Below the pieces are notes generated by a model. It was not told the DNA's origin, searched no databases, and was given only the letters and a program-made list of their open reading frames with translations. 64,000 nucleotides of DNA from Eupeodes corollae (lineage: Eukaryota > Arthropoda > Insecta > Diptera > Syrphidae): positions 145,476,645 to 145,540,644 of the forward strand of contig NC_079147.1 of NCBI RefSeq assembly GCF_945859685.1, written 5' to 3'. Shown piece by piece: positions 11,210 to 22,069 of this stretch; positions within the stretch are counted from its first letter, which is position 1, and each line of letters begins with the position of its first letter. Made by a program: the position numbers and the translations under genes.

Positions 11210-14200
11210 ATACAAAAATGCAGAAGTAAAAAATCAAACAAATAAATAAACAAATAAAGACACAAATAAATAAATAAATAAATAAATAAATAAATATAAA
11301 CATATATAAATTAGTAAAGGAGAAAAAATGTATAAATAAATAAGTAGATAGTAGAATGAATACATAATAAGATACATTAATTAATAAATAAACAAAAACA
11401 AAAAAAAAAATACTTATAATGATGCATAAATAACAATTAATACAAGAATAAAAAAAAAAAAGAAAAAAAAAATATGTTTGACAATTTATTAAATCAAGTT
11501 TCTAATCAGAGAGTTTTCGCTTAATACACATTTTCTGGAAAATTTTTGATTGAGCATTTCAATTTTCTTGTCTATTTTTAAGACGTTCGTTGTCTCTATG
11601 TGTAAGGCTTGGGTTGAATAATGCCAGGGGAGCTTCAGCATCATTTTTAAAATTTTGTTTTGGAGAATTTGCAATTTTTTAATATGCATTACAGCACAAT
11701 TACCCCATACGGGCGATCCATATAACAGTATTGCTTGAAAAACGACTTTAAAAATAATAAGTTTATTGTGTTTGCTAAGTAATGACCTTCGGTTAATAAG
11801 CGGATATAACATTTTTATTCCGACATTTATTTTATTTGCTGTCATTTCTGTGTGTTTCTTGAAGGTCAACTTCTTATCTAAGTAAATACCTAAATACTTG
11901 ACAGAGCTGACCCAAGGTATATCACAGTTATTTAAGTTTATATTACGACTGGGTAAAAAACAATCCTTTCTTTTTCTGGTGAAAAAGATAGCTTGGCTTT
12001 TCCCAGCATTGATTTTAATTTTCCAGTGTTTGTAATACTCGAAAATAATTGCTAAATCAGTTTGAATATTGTTAATAATATTATCAGGATGTTCATCGGA
12101 TGAGAATATAGCAATGTCATCTGCATACATACCGAATTCACAATTTTGCAAAACTGGAAAATCAGAGATAAAAATATTGAACAACGTAGGAGATAACACT
12201 GATCCTTGAGGAACGCCAGCAGGAATAGTTTTTGAGGCTGAATTTTGTCCATTAAGTGAAACTATGAATGTTCTTTCACTTAAAAAACTTTGTATAAGTT
12301 TTATTAAAAAAGTTGGACATTCATTTATAATAAGTTTATAAATAAGTGCATTGTGCCAAACAGTGTCAAACGCTTTTTCAACATCTAGCAAAACTAATCC
12401 TGTTGATTTTTTTTCTCTAAATTTTTCTTTTACGTGTCTACAGATTCTTAAGACCTGGTGTGATGTGTTATGCTCTTTCCGGAATCCAAATTGTTGTATT
12501 GGTATGATATTCTTTTCATTTAAAAACAATTCTAATTTGCAGCGAATTAATTTTTCGAAAATCTTACTAATGCTACTCAGTAGGCTTATTGGCCTATAAC
12601 TAAGTGGATCACTTCGAGGTTTTCCAGATTTTAATATTGGAACAACTTTTGCCATCTTCCATTTAAGTGGAAAATATTGAATTTTAAAGCAGGCATTTAT
12701 TAAAGAAGTTAAATAAGCAAAACCACTCATTGGAAGTTCTTTAAGGAATTGGTTTTGAATACCATCCATTCCAGGAGATTTTTTATTTTTAAGATCACAT
12801 ATCAAATATTCAATGTCTTCAACAGAAATTAATTCTTCTGCAGATAAGCTTATAGAAGTTCCATTGAATTCAATGACTGACGTATCTACAAGGTTGGTTA
12901 AAACAGGATCGTGGTAGAAGTTAATGGTAGTATCATGATTGCTAGCAAAAGTATTTGCAAGCGTATTTGCTTTGTCTTCGTTAGAAGTATGAACTGTCCC
13001 TAATGATTCAAGTGGTGGTATTTGAGTATTTTTCTTCTTAATTATTTTATGTATGTTCCAAAAAGGTTTAGAGCTAGGATGTAAGGAACTTAGTTTTTTG
13101 TTCCATTCTATGTTCCTGAATTTTGATATCGATTCTGTTATTAATATGTTGAGATGGTTCATTTCTTGAAAATCGTGCTGCTGTCGATATCTTTGCCATT
13201 TCCTTCTAAACATATTTCTTATTTTAATAAGATTTAAAATGGAACGAGGTAGAATAACAGCTCGTTTATTAATTGTTTTCTGAGGAACAGATACATTAAT
13301 ACTATCACGGATACTTTTTTCAAAATAATCAACATAGACATCAATATCTTCACAACATTCAACACGTCAATATTGTCAGAGAAAATCTAGCTTCATCTAC
13401 TTCAAAAATGTTTTTGAGAAATTATATTTTTCAACAAGATACTGACCCAAAGCATACAAGCAGAATTGCAAAAGATTTGTTTACTCGAAACAATATTGAC
13501 GTTCTAAAATGGCAACCTCAATCTCCAGACCTTAACCCTATTGAGCACCTTTGGTCCATTTTGGATGACAGGATACCTTTGGTTGAGCGATGCAATTTAC
13601 CGCCTTTTTGGGAATGCATCCAAAATGAATGGGAGAGAATTCCACCTGAATTTTAAAAAGTCTTGTCTGCAGTATAATCAAACGTCTTGCTGAAGTTATT
13701 CAAAATAAAGGCAGAGCCACTCGTTATTAATTTTGATTTACTTTATCAAACTGTTTTTTGAATATTTTATACTATTTATGTTCATATTTTGAATTTGCAC
13801 TTTATTTTGTCTTTTTTTTTGTAATATTTTAATATCTTTTTTTTCTTAACTACAATTTTGTAAATAACCTAAACAAATTTTGGAAGTAAAATTTAATATA
13901 ATATTTGTATTTAAATGAAAATATTTCACTCCGACTTAAGATTTGGGATTTGCATTTTATTTTGTCCGACAATGTATATTGCTGAAATACGAAAATTGAG
14001 CATCTCGGCTGGATTTTATTCGAGCCAACAGCGATAGCCACTTGTCCGAAATAAATTTTAAAACATATTGACAAACCTTTATTGTCATAATAAAGTTACA
14101 TTCATTAATAACATTAAATTATATGCGTCTAATTTCTTCTGAAAATCACACGTCTAAAAAAGACCGTTTCCCAATTTTTTTTATTTCTTTTTTGTGTTGC

Positions 14201-17200
14201 CCTAAGTAGGAAAATATTTGTTTGCATCAATATAAATCCTATTTGTAGGTCTTCAAATTGGAATACTATATTCAATCTCAAATTAAGAACTAATACCTTG
14301 TAATAAACAACTTATAATTTCAAAATATGGACCGTGTCGTTTACAAGAACTTGGCCTGTAGCTGACCGCAGCATGGCGAATTTTGCATCGTTGTTTGGGA
14401 ATGCACCCAAACTAAATTCAACAGATCCAGGAACTTAAGTCAAAAGACCATAGGCAGCGTTTTGCTTTCGTTAATTGAATTTTGGAATATTTGAAAGTTA
14501 ATTCAAATTTTGAGCGAAAAATCATCTCTAGTAATGAGGACCAAATACAGAAAATATCAATAAATATCTGATAAAATTAAGCTACGAAAAACTACTAATT
14601 GTTGTCACATTTTTGTATTAAATAACAGCGATAACTTCGCATTTAATATTCTATTCAATTCAAGTCAAAGATTGCAGTTGATTTTGAAAGTGGCTGTGGA
14701 GTGTTATCCTAACGGTATTCATACATCATCATCATATTTGTACACCATTTTGAACAATCGTGAAAAATTAAGCTTTATGGCTCTTTTTATGCCCACATTT
14801 ATTTGTCTATCGATAATGTTGTCGGTCATAACCAACTGATCAATACCTGCAGCAGTCGATAAATCTTGCAACTAAAACGTCTACGACACTATGTTGTGCT
14901 GTAGTTACAGTTTAATTTTTGCTAGTTCTGTGTTAGACTTACAATATAACCATATGATCATCAGCCTGAAAAATCATTGAACCCTCAACAGAAAATAATT
15001 GTTTTCCCAAATTAGTGCCCTACTTCAGCAGAAAATTGCCTTGGTATAGTTTTTAGATTTGTTTTGACTTTTCGGACAATCTAATTACACTCACGAGCAT
15101 CTAAGATCCGAAGAGGAACTAAATGCTCTACACTTTCAAAGGTAGACACTTTAAACAATGCACGATTATATTATTTTACCAATATCTCCATAAGATCCGT
15201 CATGGTTATGCATATTAAGAATTCTTGTTTTCATAATTGTTTTTGAATGACTGCAACAAAAATTATTCCAGTTTTCGACAGAGCTGTTAGATTGTAGGGC
15301 TAATAATTTGAGCGTGAAAATAAGTAGTTTTGAGTTAGTTATTTTGTTTCTTTGGATATCCTCAAATACTAGTTGACGAAATTAAAAGCATTTGATAGTT
15401 CTGTTTTTAATGTAAGGTACAAAGGTTTTTAAAAGAACCAAAAACCAAATATCTCAAAATCTATAAATAAGAAAAAAATAACTAAAGTATTGAATTAAAA
15501 ACATCTCATCTTCCCATGAAAGATTTTGAAAATGTTGACACTTCTTCTGAGACCAAACTTAATTGTGTGCACATTTAGCCAGGGCCCAATAGTAAAATGG
15601 TTCCTTTAATTTGTAGACCTTACAAAATTATATAAGCCTAGATTCAATTTATTTTGTAGTTATGAGAAAAATAAAACACAAACACAATTTTATGGACGCC
15701 ATGAAATGGAAAAAAAGCGCAAAACAATAAGAGCAAGTTTCATTTTTTTTTGTTTAAATACAAATCAAAAGCAACATTAAAACAATACAAAAAAAATCCA
15801 AAAACAAAACATGCTTGATGTTATGCGTTACCAAAAATTATTGCATTTTTAGCATTCAAAACAAAACAATGACAAGTTTTGATAAATAAAAAGAAAAAAA
15901 AAAACAAATTAAATTCAGATTCCCTTTTTAATTTTTACCTTTGCAAGAGCAAAGATGAGCTTCTCTAAAAATTATGTTCAGAATCAAAAGATATGTACGT
16001 AATATAGAATAAATAAATATTATTTCTTCTCATAAATTTAAAACGAATACAATTGTCTGGTATTTTGGGTATTTCTAATGAACTTTGTATGTGTAACAGG
16101 GGTGTTGTGTTTTTAAGCATTCTTAACAGAAATTTCTAAAAATAAGAAAATAAACAACTGATTTGTGGCAGGCGGCAAGTTGACTGAGAGAAAAATAAAT
16201 TTTGTATTGTATTATATTCGAAATATATTCCGTTTTCAAACTGCACAAACCTTTAAGTTTTCGGAATAATTTTTTTGTTTTTTGTTTGTACATTTTTTAT
16301 TTGTAATTTAAATTTAAAAAATCAAGGTTTACCAACAGAAAAATAACAAAATGGGCAATACTTACCAGGCTTTTCCAGGCCGGTATATTTATTCAAAACA
16401 AACTGTTCAAGAAGCTTATCCACTGTCATATCGAGAAATTGGCGTTTGAAGTCAGAGTGAACCTGAGAAATTAGTAACATTTAATTATTTATTTTTTTTT
16501 TATATATGATTTTCCGTCTTTAAATACGACTTAACTAATAATTGTTATAAATTGTGTTTTTTTCTGGTTTATAGGACTTTAGGCTCCCAACGATATTTAA
16601 ATTGGCAGCTATTTAGTCAGCTGTCAAGTGTTTTTTGTGTCCTCTTGAATCATCCATTTTTTTTTAAGGGTACAAGCCACGAACCGAAGCCTGTAAGGAC
16701 GATCAGGGGAACATCGTAGTGAAACCGCAGTCTATGTTGAGAATATGGAAAGACCACTTCTCTAAGTTATATAACGGCGCTAACGAACCGAACTCCGCTG
16801 TAAGGGAGATAGAACCACTCAACCTCGGTGACGCAGATCAACAATTCCGCCTACCCGACCTTGACGAAGTGAAGATAGCTATATCTAAACTTATGTCAAG
16901 CAAAGCTGCTGGAGCTGACGGCATCGCTGCTGAACTATTCAAAGCAGCAGGAGATGACTTGATAGGGAGAATGCACCAACTCATCTGCAAAATATGGTCG
17001 AAAGAAAGCATGCCCGATGAGTGGAATCTCAGCATAGTTTGCCCAATACATAAAAAAGGAGACCCTCTTAATTGCGCTTACTACAGAGGCATAAGTCTCC
17101 TTAACATTGCATATAAGATCCTTTCTGTCGTATTATGTGAACGTCTGAAGCCGTTTTTCAACAACCTGATTGGTCCTTATCAGTGTGGCTTCAGACCAGG

Positions 17201-19325
17201 AAAGTCCACTATCGACCAAATTTTCACACTCTTTTCTCTTTATCGATTTTAAAGCCGCGTATGACAGCATAGGAAAGAGCTCTACAGAGCAATGTCTAGT
17301 TTTGGCATCCCTGTCAAACTTATCCGTTTGTGCAGAATGACGATGGAGAATACACGCTGCTCTATTAATGTCGGAAAAGATCTTATTTGTATTTGATGTC
17401 AAAAAAGGTTTTAGACAAGGCGATGCACTGTCATGCGACTTCTTAACATCGTTCTGGAAAGAAGTGTGCAACCGTCAACCGTCAACACTAGAGGCACAAT
17501 CTTCCAAAGGTAAATCCAATTACTCGGATACGCAGATGATATTGAAATAATTGGAAGATCAAAGCGTGATGTCAGTGGAGCGTTTTTGAGCATTGCGACG
17601 GAAGCGAAGAAGATGGGTTTAGTGGTCAATGAGGGCAAGACCAAGTATATGCTGTCATCAAAAAAGGACACTGAACGACGACGTCTTGGACAAAACTTCA
17701 CCATGGACAGCTATAACTTTGAGGTAGTTAAGGACTTTGTCTACTTAGGCACCGCTATTAACGACACCAGCGCTGAAATCAAACGAAGAATAACTCTTGC
17801 AAATCGCTGCTTCTTTGGACTTAGAAGGCAATTGAGAAGTAAAGTCCTCTCTCGGGCATCTAAAATCACCATCTATAGCACACTCATCATCCCGGTCCTC
17901 ATTTATGGCGCTGACCTTGTCAAAGAAAGATGAGAGTGTCTTAGAATGGTTCTTCGGGTGATTTTTGGTCCCGTGCGCATAGATGGAGAATGGAGGAGAA
18001 GTTATACGTACGGGCTGTACAGCTACACTGACTTAGTTAGAAGAATTAAAGTCCAACGGCTTAGATGGCTGGGTCATGTGGAGCGAAATAGACATCAACG
18101 CTCAAGCCCGGAAGGTGGGTGAAAACCTCAACCAACTTGGCGTGCGAAACTGGAGACAGCTAGCTAGGGACTGAGTTGGCTAGAGACTCATGTTGGTTGA
18201 GGCCCATGTTCGCCCGGACTGTAGCGCCACCTTAAGTGTGTAAGTAAGTAAGTCAAGTGTTTTTTTTAGTTTAGTTTGAGATTTTTACATGAAGCCATAA
18301 AAACGCTTCCAAAATGTTCAAATAGAGACAGCTAGCTCGGGACCGAGCTGGCTGGAGACGCATGTTGGTTGAGGCCCAGGTCCGCCCGGACTGTAGCGCC
18401 GCCTTAAGTGAGTAAGTAAGTAATTCAAGTGTTTTTTTTTAGATAGTTTGAGATTTTTACATGAAGCCATAACAACGCTTCCAAAATGTGCAAATATTTT
18501 AAAATTCCTAGATCTGTATAAAATAAGGAGCGCGTCAATGGTGTCCGCTATAAGCCAAAACTATTGACTTTTTCGTTCATTGCCTGAACAACCATGATGT
18601 GCTATGATTTCAACAACATGGCACTGCATTTCACACAGCTTGTGCTCCAATTGATTTATTGAAGGAAAGGTTCATGTTACAGACCCGGCCTTTGTATTCG
18701 TGGAATTTAACATCGCGCCGCTTGACTAGTTTCTGTGAAGACAGTCAAATTGCTAGTGGACTTCCAGATTAGACTAGATCCGAGCTAACCGTGGCGGTCA
18801 AATGCCAAAAATCATATTTTAATTATAATACCAGAGGTTTATCTTTCGAATCGTTATAGTTATATATATATATAATTATATACCCCTCAAAAAACACACT
18901 TTATTATACTATATTCCTTCTGTGTTAAAGCGAGGAAATGTCATGGGGATCATACCGATCAACCGATCATACTGAAATGAATTTATGAAATGACTATAGA
19001 TGAGGATTATAATTTTAAAACAAAAATGAGTTAAGTATCAGAAAGTGATGTTTTAATCGGCTCGAGCTTGGCAAGTAGAAAAATATGTGTAATATATGGA
19101 TGCTAGAGCTTGTTGGAATCTAGGGCAGTACAGAAGAATAAATGTTTGCTAAGGTAGGAGAATCGTCTGCCATCGGGCTTATTGCGGAATAGCAGAAACG
19201 TGATAAAAAACAAGATCAAATCTTGGAATGAACTGTGCAGACTAAACCGGACTGAATTTCTACTTGATAACTAAGCTTGTGAGCAAAAAAAATCCACTTA
19301 TGCGACACCCCTGTCATAAGTCCTT

Positions 19326-19356
<31 letters not shown>

Positions 19357-21062
19357 CAGACTAAAAAATTGTACATTTTGTAGTTAAATCTAAAAGCTGA
19401 TAGAATTAGCTTCAAAGTGCCATAAAATATTGTACTCTTTCTTGCGCTAAAAGTCCAACACCACAAGTAATCATCAATTTTATGCTTGTTTACCATATTG
19501 CTCATTAGGGTAACTGACACTTATAAAGGTTATATAACTGACCAACCTCTATCATTTAACCGTCAAACGTCAACTGATACACATCTCAGTTAACAATAAA
19601 CAAGAATTCAAACGGTCACCCTGTTCCGACAAGGCTAGTGTCAGAGAGAAGTGGTCAGTGCTCTGAACATGAGTCAGGTCTGCTTTTTCTAGAGTTTACA
19701 GACCTGAGGAATGGTTGGATAGTTAGAAGAAGACTTAAGGCAGCTAACATTAAGCCAAAAAGGTGAACTACTGGGCCCAAATTGAGTCCATCCCACAACT
19801 TAAATTTTCCAGAGAATACGATAATTGGACTGTCGAATAATGGGAATTCGTTCTTTGTCCAGGCAGGGAATAGTAAATATTGATATGGTAATTTTAATTA
19901 AAATATTATTTTTGTTAAATTTGTATTTTCTTTTTAATTGTTCAAGATTCTTTTGATATTTTTTACCAAAACATTAACTGCATTAACTAAAACTAAAGGC
20001 TTTAAAATGCTAATATCAGAAAAAGCAGGAACACGCAATTTTTGCTAGAGGCGTTTGACTGCAAGCGGAGTGTACTACTTCCATTAAAAGTCTCACACGC
20101 TTCATAAGAAGTGGTATCAAAATTGCTCGAATATTGGTTTAGGGGTCTTAAAGGTCTAAAGTCAGCAGCAACTACTATCTAATTATACATTGTTTTAAAA
20201 TAAAAGGCTAAAGAATCAAGCACACAACTTATTATTACCTGTCCAACCATGTCGTGATTGTTTTGTACCAGTTCTAGGTAAGTCGATAGAAATTCCTTCA
20301 TCTGCCTCAGGTGGACTTCTTCTATTTCTTGAAACCTCTGCAATACACATCACATTAGATAATTTTGTAAAGTATTCAATTTGATTTTGAGCAGCCAAAT
20401 ACTTACTCTGCATGTTTGTGTCATTTTGCGTTCAAATTCGGTTTTAATTGGATTGTGTTTATCCAAAAGTACTTTATAGTCCTCCTGGAGCTTCTTCAGT
20501 TTTGCTTCAACCTTTTCAATGTCCTTCGGTGAACCATTGTCCTTTCGCAGTTTTTCTAACTCCAATACTTTGGTTGTATACAAATCCTTTGATTTTTGTA
20601 CAGCAGCTGTTGATGATTGCATTGCCTGAACACATTCCAGAGTATGGGATTCCTCTTCTTTAACAATTTTATGTTTCTTGTGTAATTCATCAGCATACTT
20701 TGCCACATCTTTCACCAGTTCTGTGAGTTTCTGAACCATTTGTAAGTGCAAAGCGGAAAGCTTCTCTGCGGATGTACGTAAAATCGTCCATACTGGAGCA
20801 AATGTACTATTCAATGTGCCAGATCCAGCCTTGTGAGCTAGTTTGGTCATTAATTTGGAGTTTTGCTCCTCGATGTTTGATTTCTCACGAAAAAATTCAG
20901 ATAGCTCTTTGCTAGCCACAACACCGAACTTCATGTTGTGGTATAGAACATCAAAGCCATTGTTCTTTTCCCCCTGCACAAAAACCATAATATAAATAAA
21001 ATTAAAGTAATTCAATGATCGTAGGAACTTACCCAAAAATAGTCGTTAAAATCTACCGTCAT
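7634..21062 (-). CDS. FCHo: FCHO-type F-BAR endocytic adaptor, 5' five exons
   Basis: Five exons join in frame: 20973-20407, 20337-20239, 16462-16366 and 8332-7634 after the start exon 21062-21033. Exons 1-4 encode about 264 residues of F-BAR domain, beginning MTVDFNDYFW and GEKNNGFDVLYHNMK, the hallmark N-terminus of FCHO1/FCHO2 and fly CG8176. F-BAR dimers bend membrane and nucleate clathrin-coated pits at the plasma membrane. Exon 5 adds a Ser/Asn/Gln-rich linker of about 230 residues. The C-terminal mu-homology (cargo-binding) domain is not in the window, so the gene very probably continues past the left edge. Introns 1 and 2 are 59 and 69 bp; introns 3 and 4 are 3.8 and 8.0 kb and full of TEs, mostly on the opposite strand. 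Identity is sure for the F-BAR exons; the exon 5 join rests on phase and frame. Confidence 0.9.
8333..9762. other. FCHO intron 4, proximal part
   Basis: AT-rich intron. A GC-richer patch at 9510-9640 starting AGGTTAGGTT resembles repeated DNA but I cannot assign it. Confidence 0.5.
11040..11300. repeat. (AAAT)n simple repeat
   Basis: Long run of AAAT units, purest at 11118-11212 and again at 11265-11295. Lies in the 3' untranslated part of the jockey-like LINE. An apparent 86-codon ORF here is just the repeat read in frame. Confidence 0.9.
11489..13363 (-). CDS. jockey-like reverse transcriptase, open frame, 5'-truncated
   Basis: The first in-frame Met is at 13213 (574 codons to the stop), but the frame is open to the truncation point at 13363, about 625 codons. 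RT blocks in order: KKSPGMDGIQNQFLKE, YRPISLLSSISKIFEKLI, GFRKEHNTSHQV, LLDVEKAFDTVWH (first catalytic Asp), GVPQGSVLSPTLFNIF and YADDIAIF (catalytic YADD). These fit jockey-clade LINEs. No stop or frameshift across the RT, so the insertion is young compared with its host elements. It lacks the N-terminal endonuclease, so it is not autonomous. Confidence 0.88.
   Translation of the reverse strand, partial: VECCEDIDVYVDYFEKSIRDSINVSVPQKTINKRAVILPRSILNLIKIRNMFRRKWQRYRQQHDFQEMNHLNILITESISKFRNIEWNKKLSSLHPSSKPFWNIHKIIKKKNTQIPPLESLGTVHTSNEDKANTLANTFASNHDTTINFYHDPVLTNLVDTSVIEFNGTSISLSAEELISVEDIEYLICDLKNKKSPGMDGIQNQFLKELPMSGFAYLTSLINACFKIQYFPLKWKMAKVVPILKSGKPRSDPLSYRPISLLSSISKIFEKLIRCKLELFLNEKNIIPIQQFGFRKEHNTSHQVLRICRHVKEKFREKKSTGLVLLDVEKAFDTVWHNALIYKLIINECPTFLIKLIQSFLSERTFIVSLNGQNSASKTIPAGVPQGSVLSPTLFNIFISDFPVLQNCEFGMYADDIAIFSSDEHPDNIINNIQTDLAIIFEYYKHWKIKINAGKSQAIFFTRKRKDCFLPSRNINLNNCDIPWVSSVKYLGIYLDKKLTFKKHTEMTANKINVGIKMLYPLINRRSLLSKHNKLIIFKVVFQAILLYGSPVWGNCAVMHIKKLQILQNKILKMMLKLPWHYSTQALHIETTNVLKIDKKIEMLNQKFSRKCVLSENSLIRNLI
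14330..14580 (+). pseudogene. mariner transposase fragment
   Basis: Reads ELKSKDHRQRFAFVN and IISSNEDQ, which matches the block just before and at the first catalytic Asp of mariner transposases (the Asp is mutated to Asn in SNED). Stops interrupt it. FCHO intron 4. Confidence 0.65.
14581..16365. other. FCHO intron 4, distal part
   Basis: AT-rich; no exon or TE end recognised. Poly-A/T runs only. Confidence 0.55.
16366..16462 (-). CDS. FCHo: FCHO exon 4 (end of F-BAR)
   Basis: 97 nt: acceptor TTCTCAG, donor GTAAGT. Reads VHSDFKRQFLDMTVDKLLEQ and ends TGLEKP plus one base. It follows exon 3's ...VGQ as QVH, as in FCHO proteins, and ends in the conserved KPG-like turn closing the F-BAR. Missed by simple ORF searches. 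Confidence 0.9.
16637..18251 (+). mobile_element. TAAG-tailed APE-type LINE, copy 1 (RT part)
   Basis: Flanked by GTCAAGTGTTTTTT (16623-16636 and 18252-18265), a target duplication. RT blocks: SSKAAGADGIAAELFKAA, YRGISLLNIAYKILSVVL, QCGFRPGKSTIDQ, then after a roughly 50-bp internal deletion FDVKKGFRQGDALSCDF, a frameshifted YADD region near 17527, KRRITLANRCFFGLRRQL and FGPVRIDGEWRRSY. The 3' end is GGACTGTAGCGCCACC followed by TAAG repeats. 5'-truncated, several frameshifts, so dead. I do not assign the clade; the family recurs at 43190, 51157, 58731 and 63318. Confidence 0.85.
18252..18502 (+). repeat. Duplicated LINE 3' end plus flank
   Basis: A flank of about 75 bp (TTTGAGATTTTTACATGAAG and on to CTTCCAAAATG) occurs at 18252-18326 and again at 18424-18502. 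Between them lies a second LINE 3' end of about 97 bp ending in TAAG repeats. This is either a local tandem duplication of about 172 bp or a second truncated insertion. Confidence 0.7.
18530..18745 (+). pseudogene. mariner transposase fragment
   Basis: Matches the middle of mariner transposase: a degraded FQQDGATxHTA equivalent at about 18605-18640 (reads ISTTWHCISHS or FQQHGTAFHTA depending on frame), then WNLTSRRLTSF in place of PPRSCDLTPLDF. Heavily decayed. FCHO intron 3. Confidence 0.5.
18746..19609. other. FCHO intron 3, no gene
   Basis: Non-coding; contains a poly-A run at 19327-19356 that may be an old retroelement tail. Confidence 0.5.
19610..19880 (+). pseudogene. Tc1-like transposase fragment
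   Basis: Reads RRLKAANIKPKKV in one frame and REYDNWTVE, then FVLCPG, in another. This corresponds to the linker and first-Asp block of Tc1 transposases (LNWTVEDW..VLWSDES). Degraded, no ends seen. Confidence 0.55.
19881..20238. other. FCHO intron 3, proximal end
   Basis: Plain intron sequence between the Tc1 scrap and the exon 3 donor. Confidence 0.6.
20239..20337 (-). CDS. FCHo: FCHO exon 3 (F-BAR)
   Basis: 33 codons, RFQEIEEVHLRQMKEFLSTY and onward to HDMVGQ. Acceptor TTGCAG, donor GTAATA. The join MTQTCR|RFQEIEE keeps the exact spacing of the vertebrate FCHO sequence. Both ends are phase 0. Confidence 0.9.
20407..20973 (-). CDS. FCHo: FCHO exon 2 (F-BAR core)
   Basis: 189 codons between a TGTGCAG acceptor and a GTAAGT donor, phase 0 at both ends. 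It covers most of the coiled-coil F-BAR helices: FAPVWTILRTSAEKLSALH, then Lys/Glu-rich helices up to FERKMTQTCR. The open frame runs on beyond the acceptor, but family alignment places the junction at W|GEKN. Confidence 0.92.
21033..21062 (-). CDS. FCHo: FCHO exon 1 (start codon)
   Basis: Ten codons, MTVDFNDYFW, ending in TGG directly before a GTAAGT donor, phase 0. Too short for ORF callers. The Met is preceded by TCAAA, a good fly start context. Family members begin with the same ...FW followed by GEKN. Confidence 0.88.
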
Positions 21063-22059
21063 TTTGACTGTTCTTATTATAGAATAAGTGTTGAATGCTA
21101 AATGTATTTAGAATGTATAAAACGTTCAAATTTATTGTAATTGACGTGATCGATAGACCAAAGACTCTCGATATAAAATTAATTCAATATTTCGAGTATA
21201 TGTGTGTAGCTATAGCATTGATTCGGATTTTTAATTTAATGTAAATTGTACTAAGTTTTTATTTGTTTTGTTTTCTTCCCCATGATTGAATTTTTTAATG
21301 CGTTAGTAACCATTTCTGTCGTTTTTTGTTTTTAGTTCTTTATTTAGGTGAATTGGTTGTCGGGTTCCTTATTGTTTTTGTATCCCATTTAAAAACAAAT
21401 TTTGAGTAAAATTGATTGAAAGCATGTTTAATAATAATATTAAAAGAAATATTGAATCGGTATTATTTGTTTGGTAAATTTTCAGAAGTTCAGATTTTCT
21501 GAAAAATAATACTGTTGTTGTTTTATTTAAGAAGTTCGAGGAATCTGAAAATAGAAAAATGAGATGATGAAATTGAATAATGTTCTTTAAGGTAGACGGT
21601 CAAAATTAAGATGTACAAACATATTAATGAGCTGTTTAATTAAATTATTTCACTATCACATTTTTGGCAACATGGGCAACGAATTCGGATTATTTTACTT
21701 TGCTTCCTTCTTCTATAAAACAAATTATATTCAACAATTCTTTGCCGTTAGGTAAAAAGGTCTTAAGTCAAACAATTGCAATTGCAGCTATACGAATTCA
21801 TCGATATTCACTTGAAGATATAAAAAAGCAATTTTGGGCAATGGACAATGTTTTGCAGATGAAAATCATCAACATCAAGTTTTTTCAGAAGTTGGAGACA
21901 GTCAGAGAATGTTCATTACACGTAAACGTAACATAATAAATTACGACTATACATACATATGTTGAATTTGTGGCGTTTGAATAAGGAACAAAGTTTTTTA
22001 GACCTTGGTGTTATATATACTAGACTAAAAATTAAAGTCTACTGATCATTATAAATATA
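21063..22059. other. FCHO upstream region
   Basis: Holds the likely 5' UTR and promoter. A 90-codon + strand ORF at 21664-21936 has no recognisable domain and is not called as a gene. Confidence 0.5.
21148..21155. promoter_or_regulatory. DRE-like motif upstream of FCHO
   Basis: GATCGATA lies 86 bp upstream of the FCHO start codon. It matches seven of eight bases of the fly DRE core (TATCGATA), common in promoters of broadly expressed fly genes. A short motif; the transcription start is unknown. Confidence 0.3.
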
Positions 22060-22069
22060 TTATGAAAAA

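Larger units (their letters stand above)
10797..13363 (-). mobile_element. jockey-like LINE, 5'-truncated
   Basis: Flanked by the 10-bp target duplication ACGTCAATAT (10787-10796 and 13364-13373). Minus-strand element: RT frame to 11489, then a long A/T-rich 3' region with (TTTA)n, ending in TATC repeats at 10797-10811. The endonuclease and ORF1 are missing because of 5' truncation, the usual result of target-primed reverse transcription. Confidence 0.85.
10270..13735 (+). pseudogene. Tc1-like transposase, two halves around a LINE
   Basis: The 5' half (about 10270-10786) is degraded; HGGGSLMVWGCFSS near 10690-10735 is the conserved block after the first catalytic Asp. The 3' half (13374-13735) reads IFQQDTDPKHTS and SPDLNPIEHLW, with 34 residues between the second Asp and the Glu, a DD34E pattern. 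The sequence is continuous if the LINE and its target duplication are removed. Stops and frameshifts in the 5' half make it inactive. Confidence 0.8.
9894..13974 (+). mobile_element. Tc1-like element with IR/DR ends, split by a LINE
   Basis: Inverted ends CACTGTCAGACAAAATAAAG (9894) and CATTGTCGGACAAAATAAAA (complement, ending 13974), TA on both flanks (9892-9893, 13975-13976). A related motif, GACAAAATAAAGTRCAA, recurs inside each end near 10069 and 13793-13815, giving the double-site IR/DR layout. Without the LINE the element is about 1.5 kb, a normal Tc1 length. Confidence 0.8.
9763..14164 (+). mobile_element. mariner-like element with internal deletion (outer shell of a nest)
   Basis: Left end GGTTTTTTTTCTTAGACGTG and complement of the right end GGTCTTTTTTAGACGTGTGA form inverted repeats. 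Just inside the left end ATGAATAAACTTACTCCTGA encodes MNKLTPEQR, a typical mariner transposase start, cut off at once by the Tc1-like element at 9894. The flank to the right (13977-14164) has no recognisable transposase, so the copy is internally deleted. Confidence 0.6.

Noticed and set aside
11043..11303. 86-codon Phe/Tyr/Ile/Leu-rich minus-strand ORF
   Set aside because: Read-through of an AAAT microsatellite.
21664..21936. 90-codon + strand ORF upstream of FCHO
   Set aside because: No recognisable domain, no splice partner and no relation to neighbouring elements that I can show.
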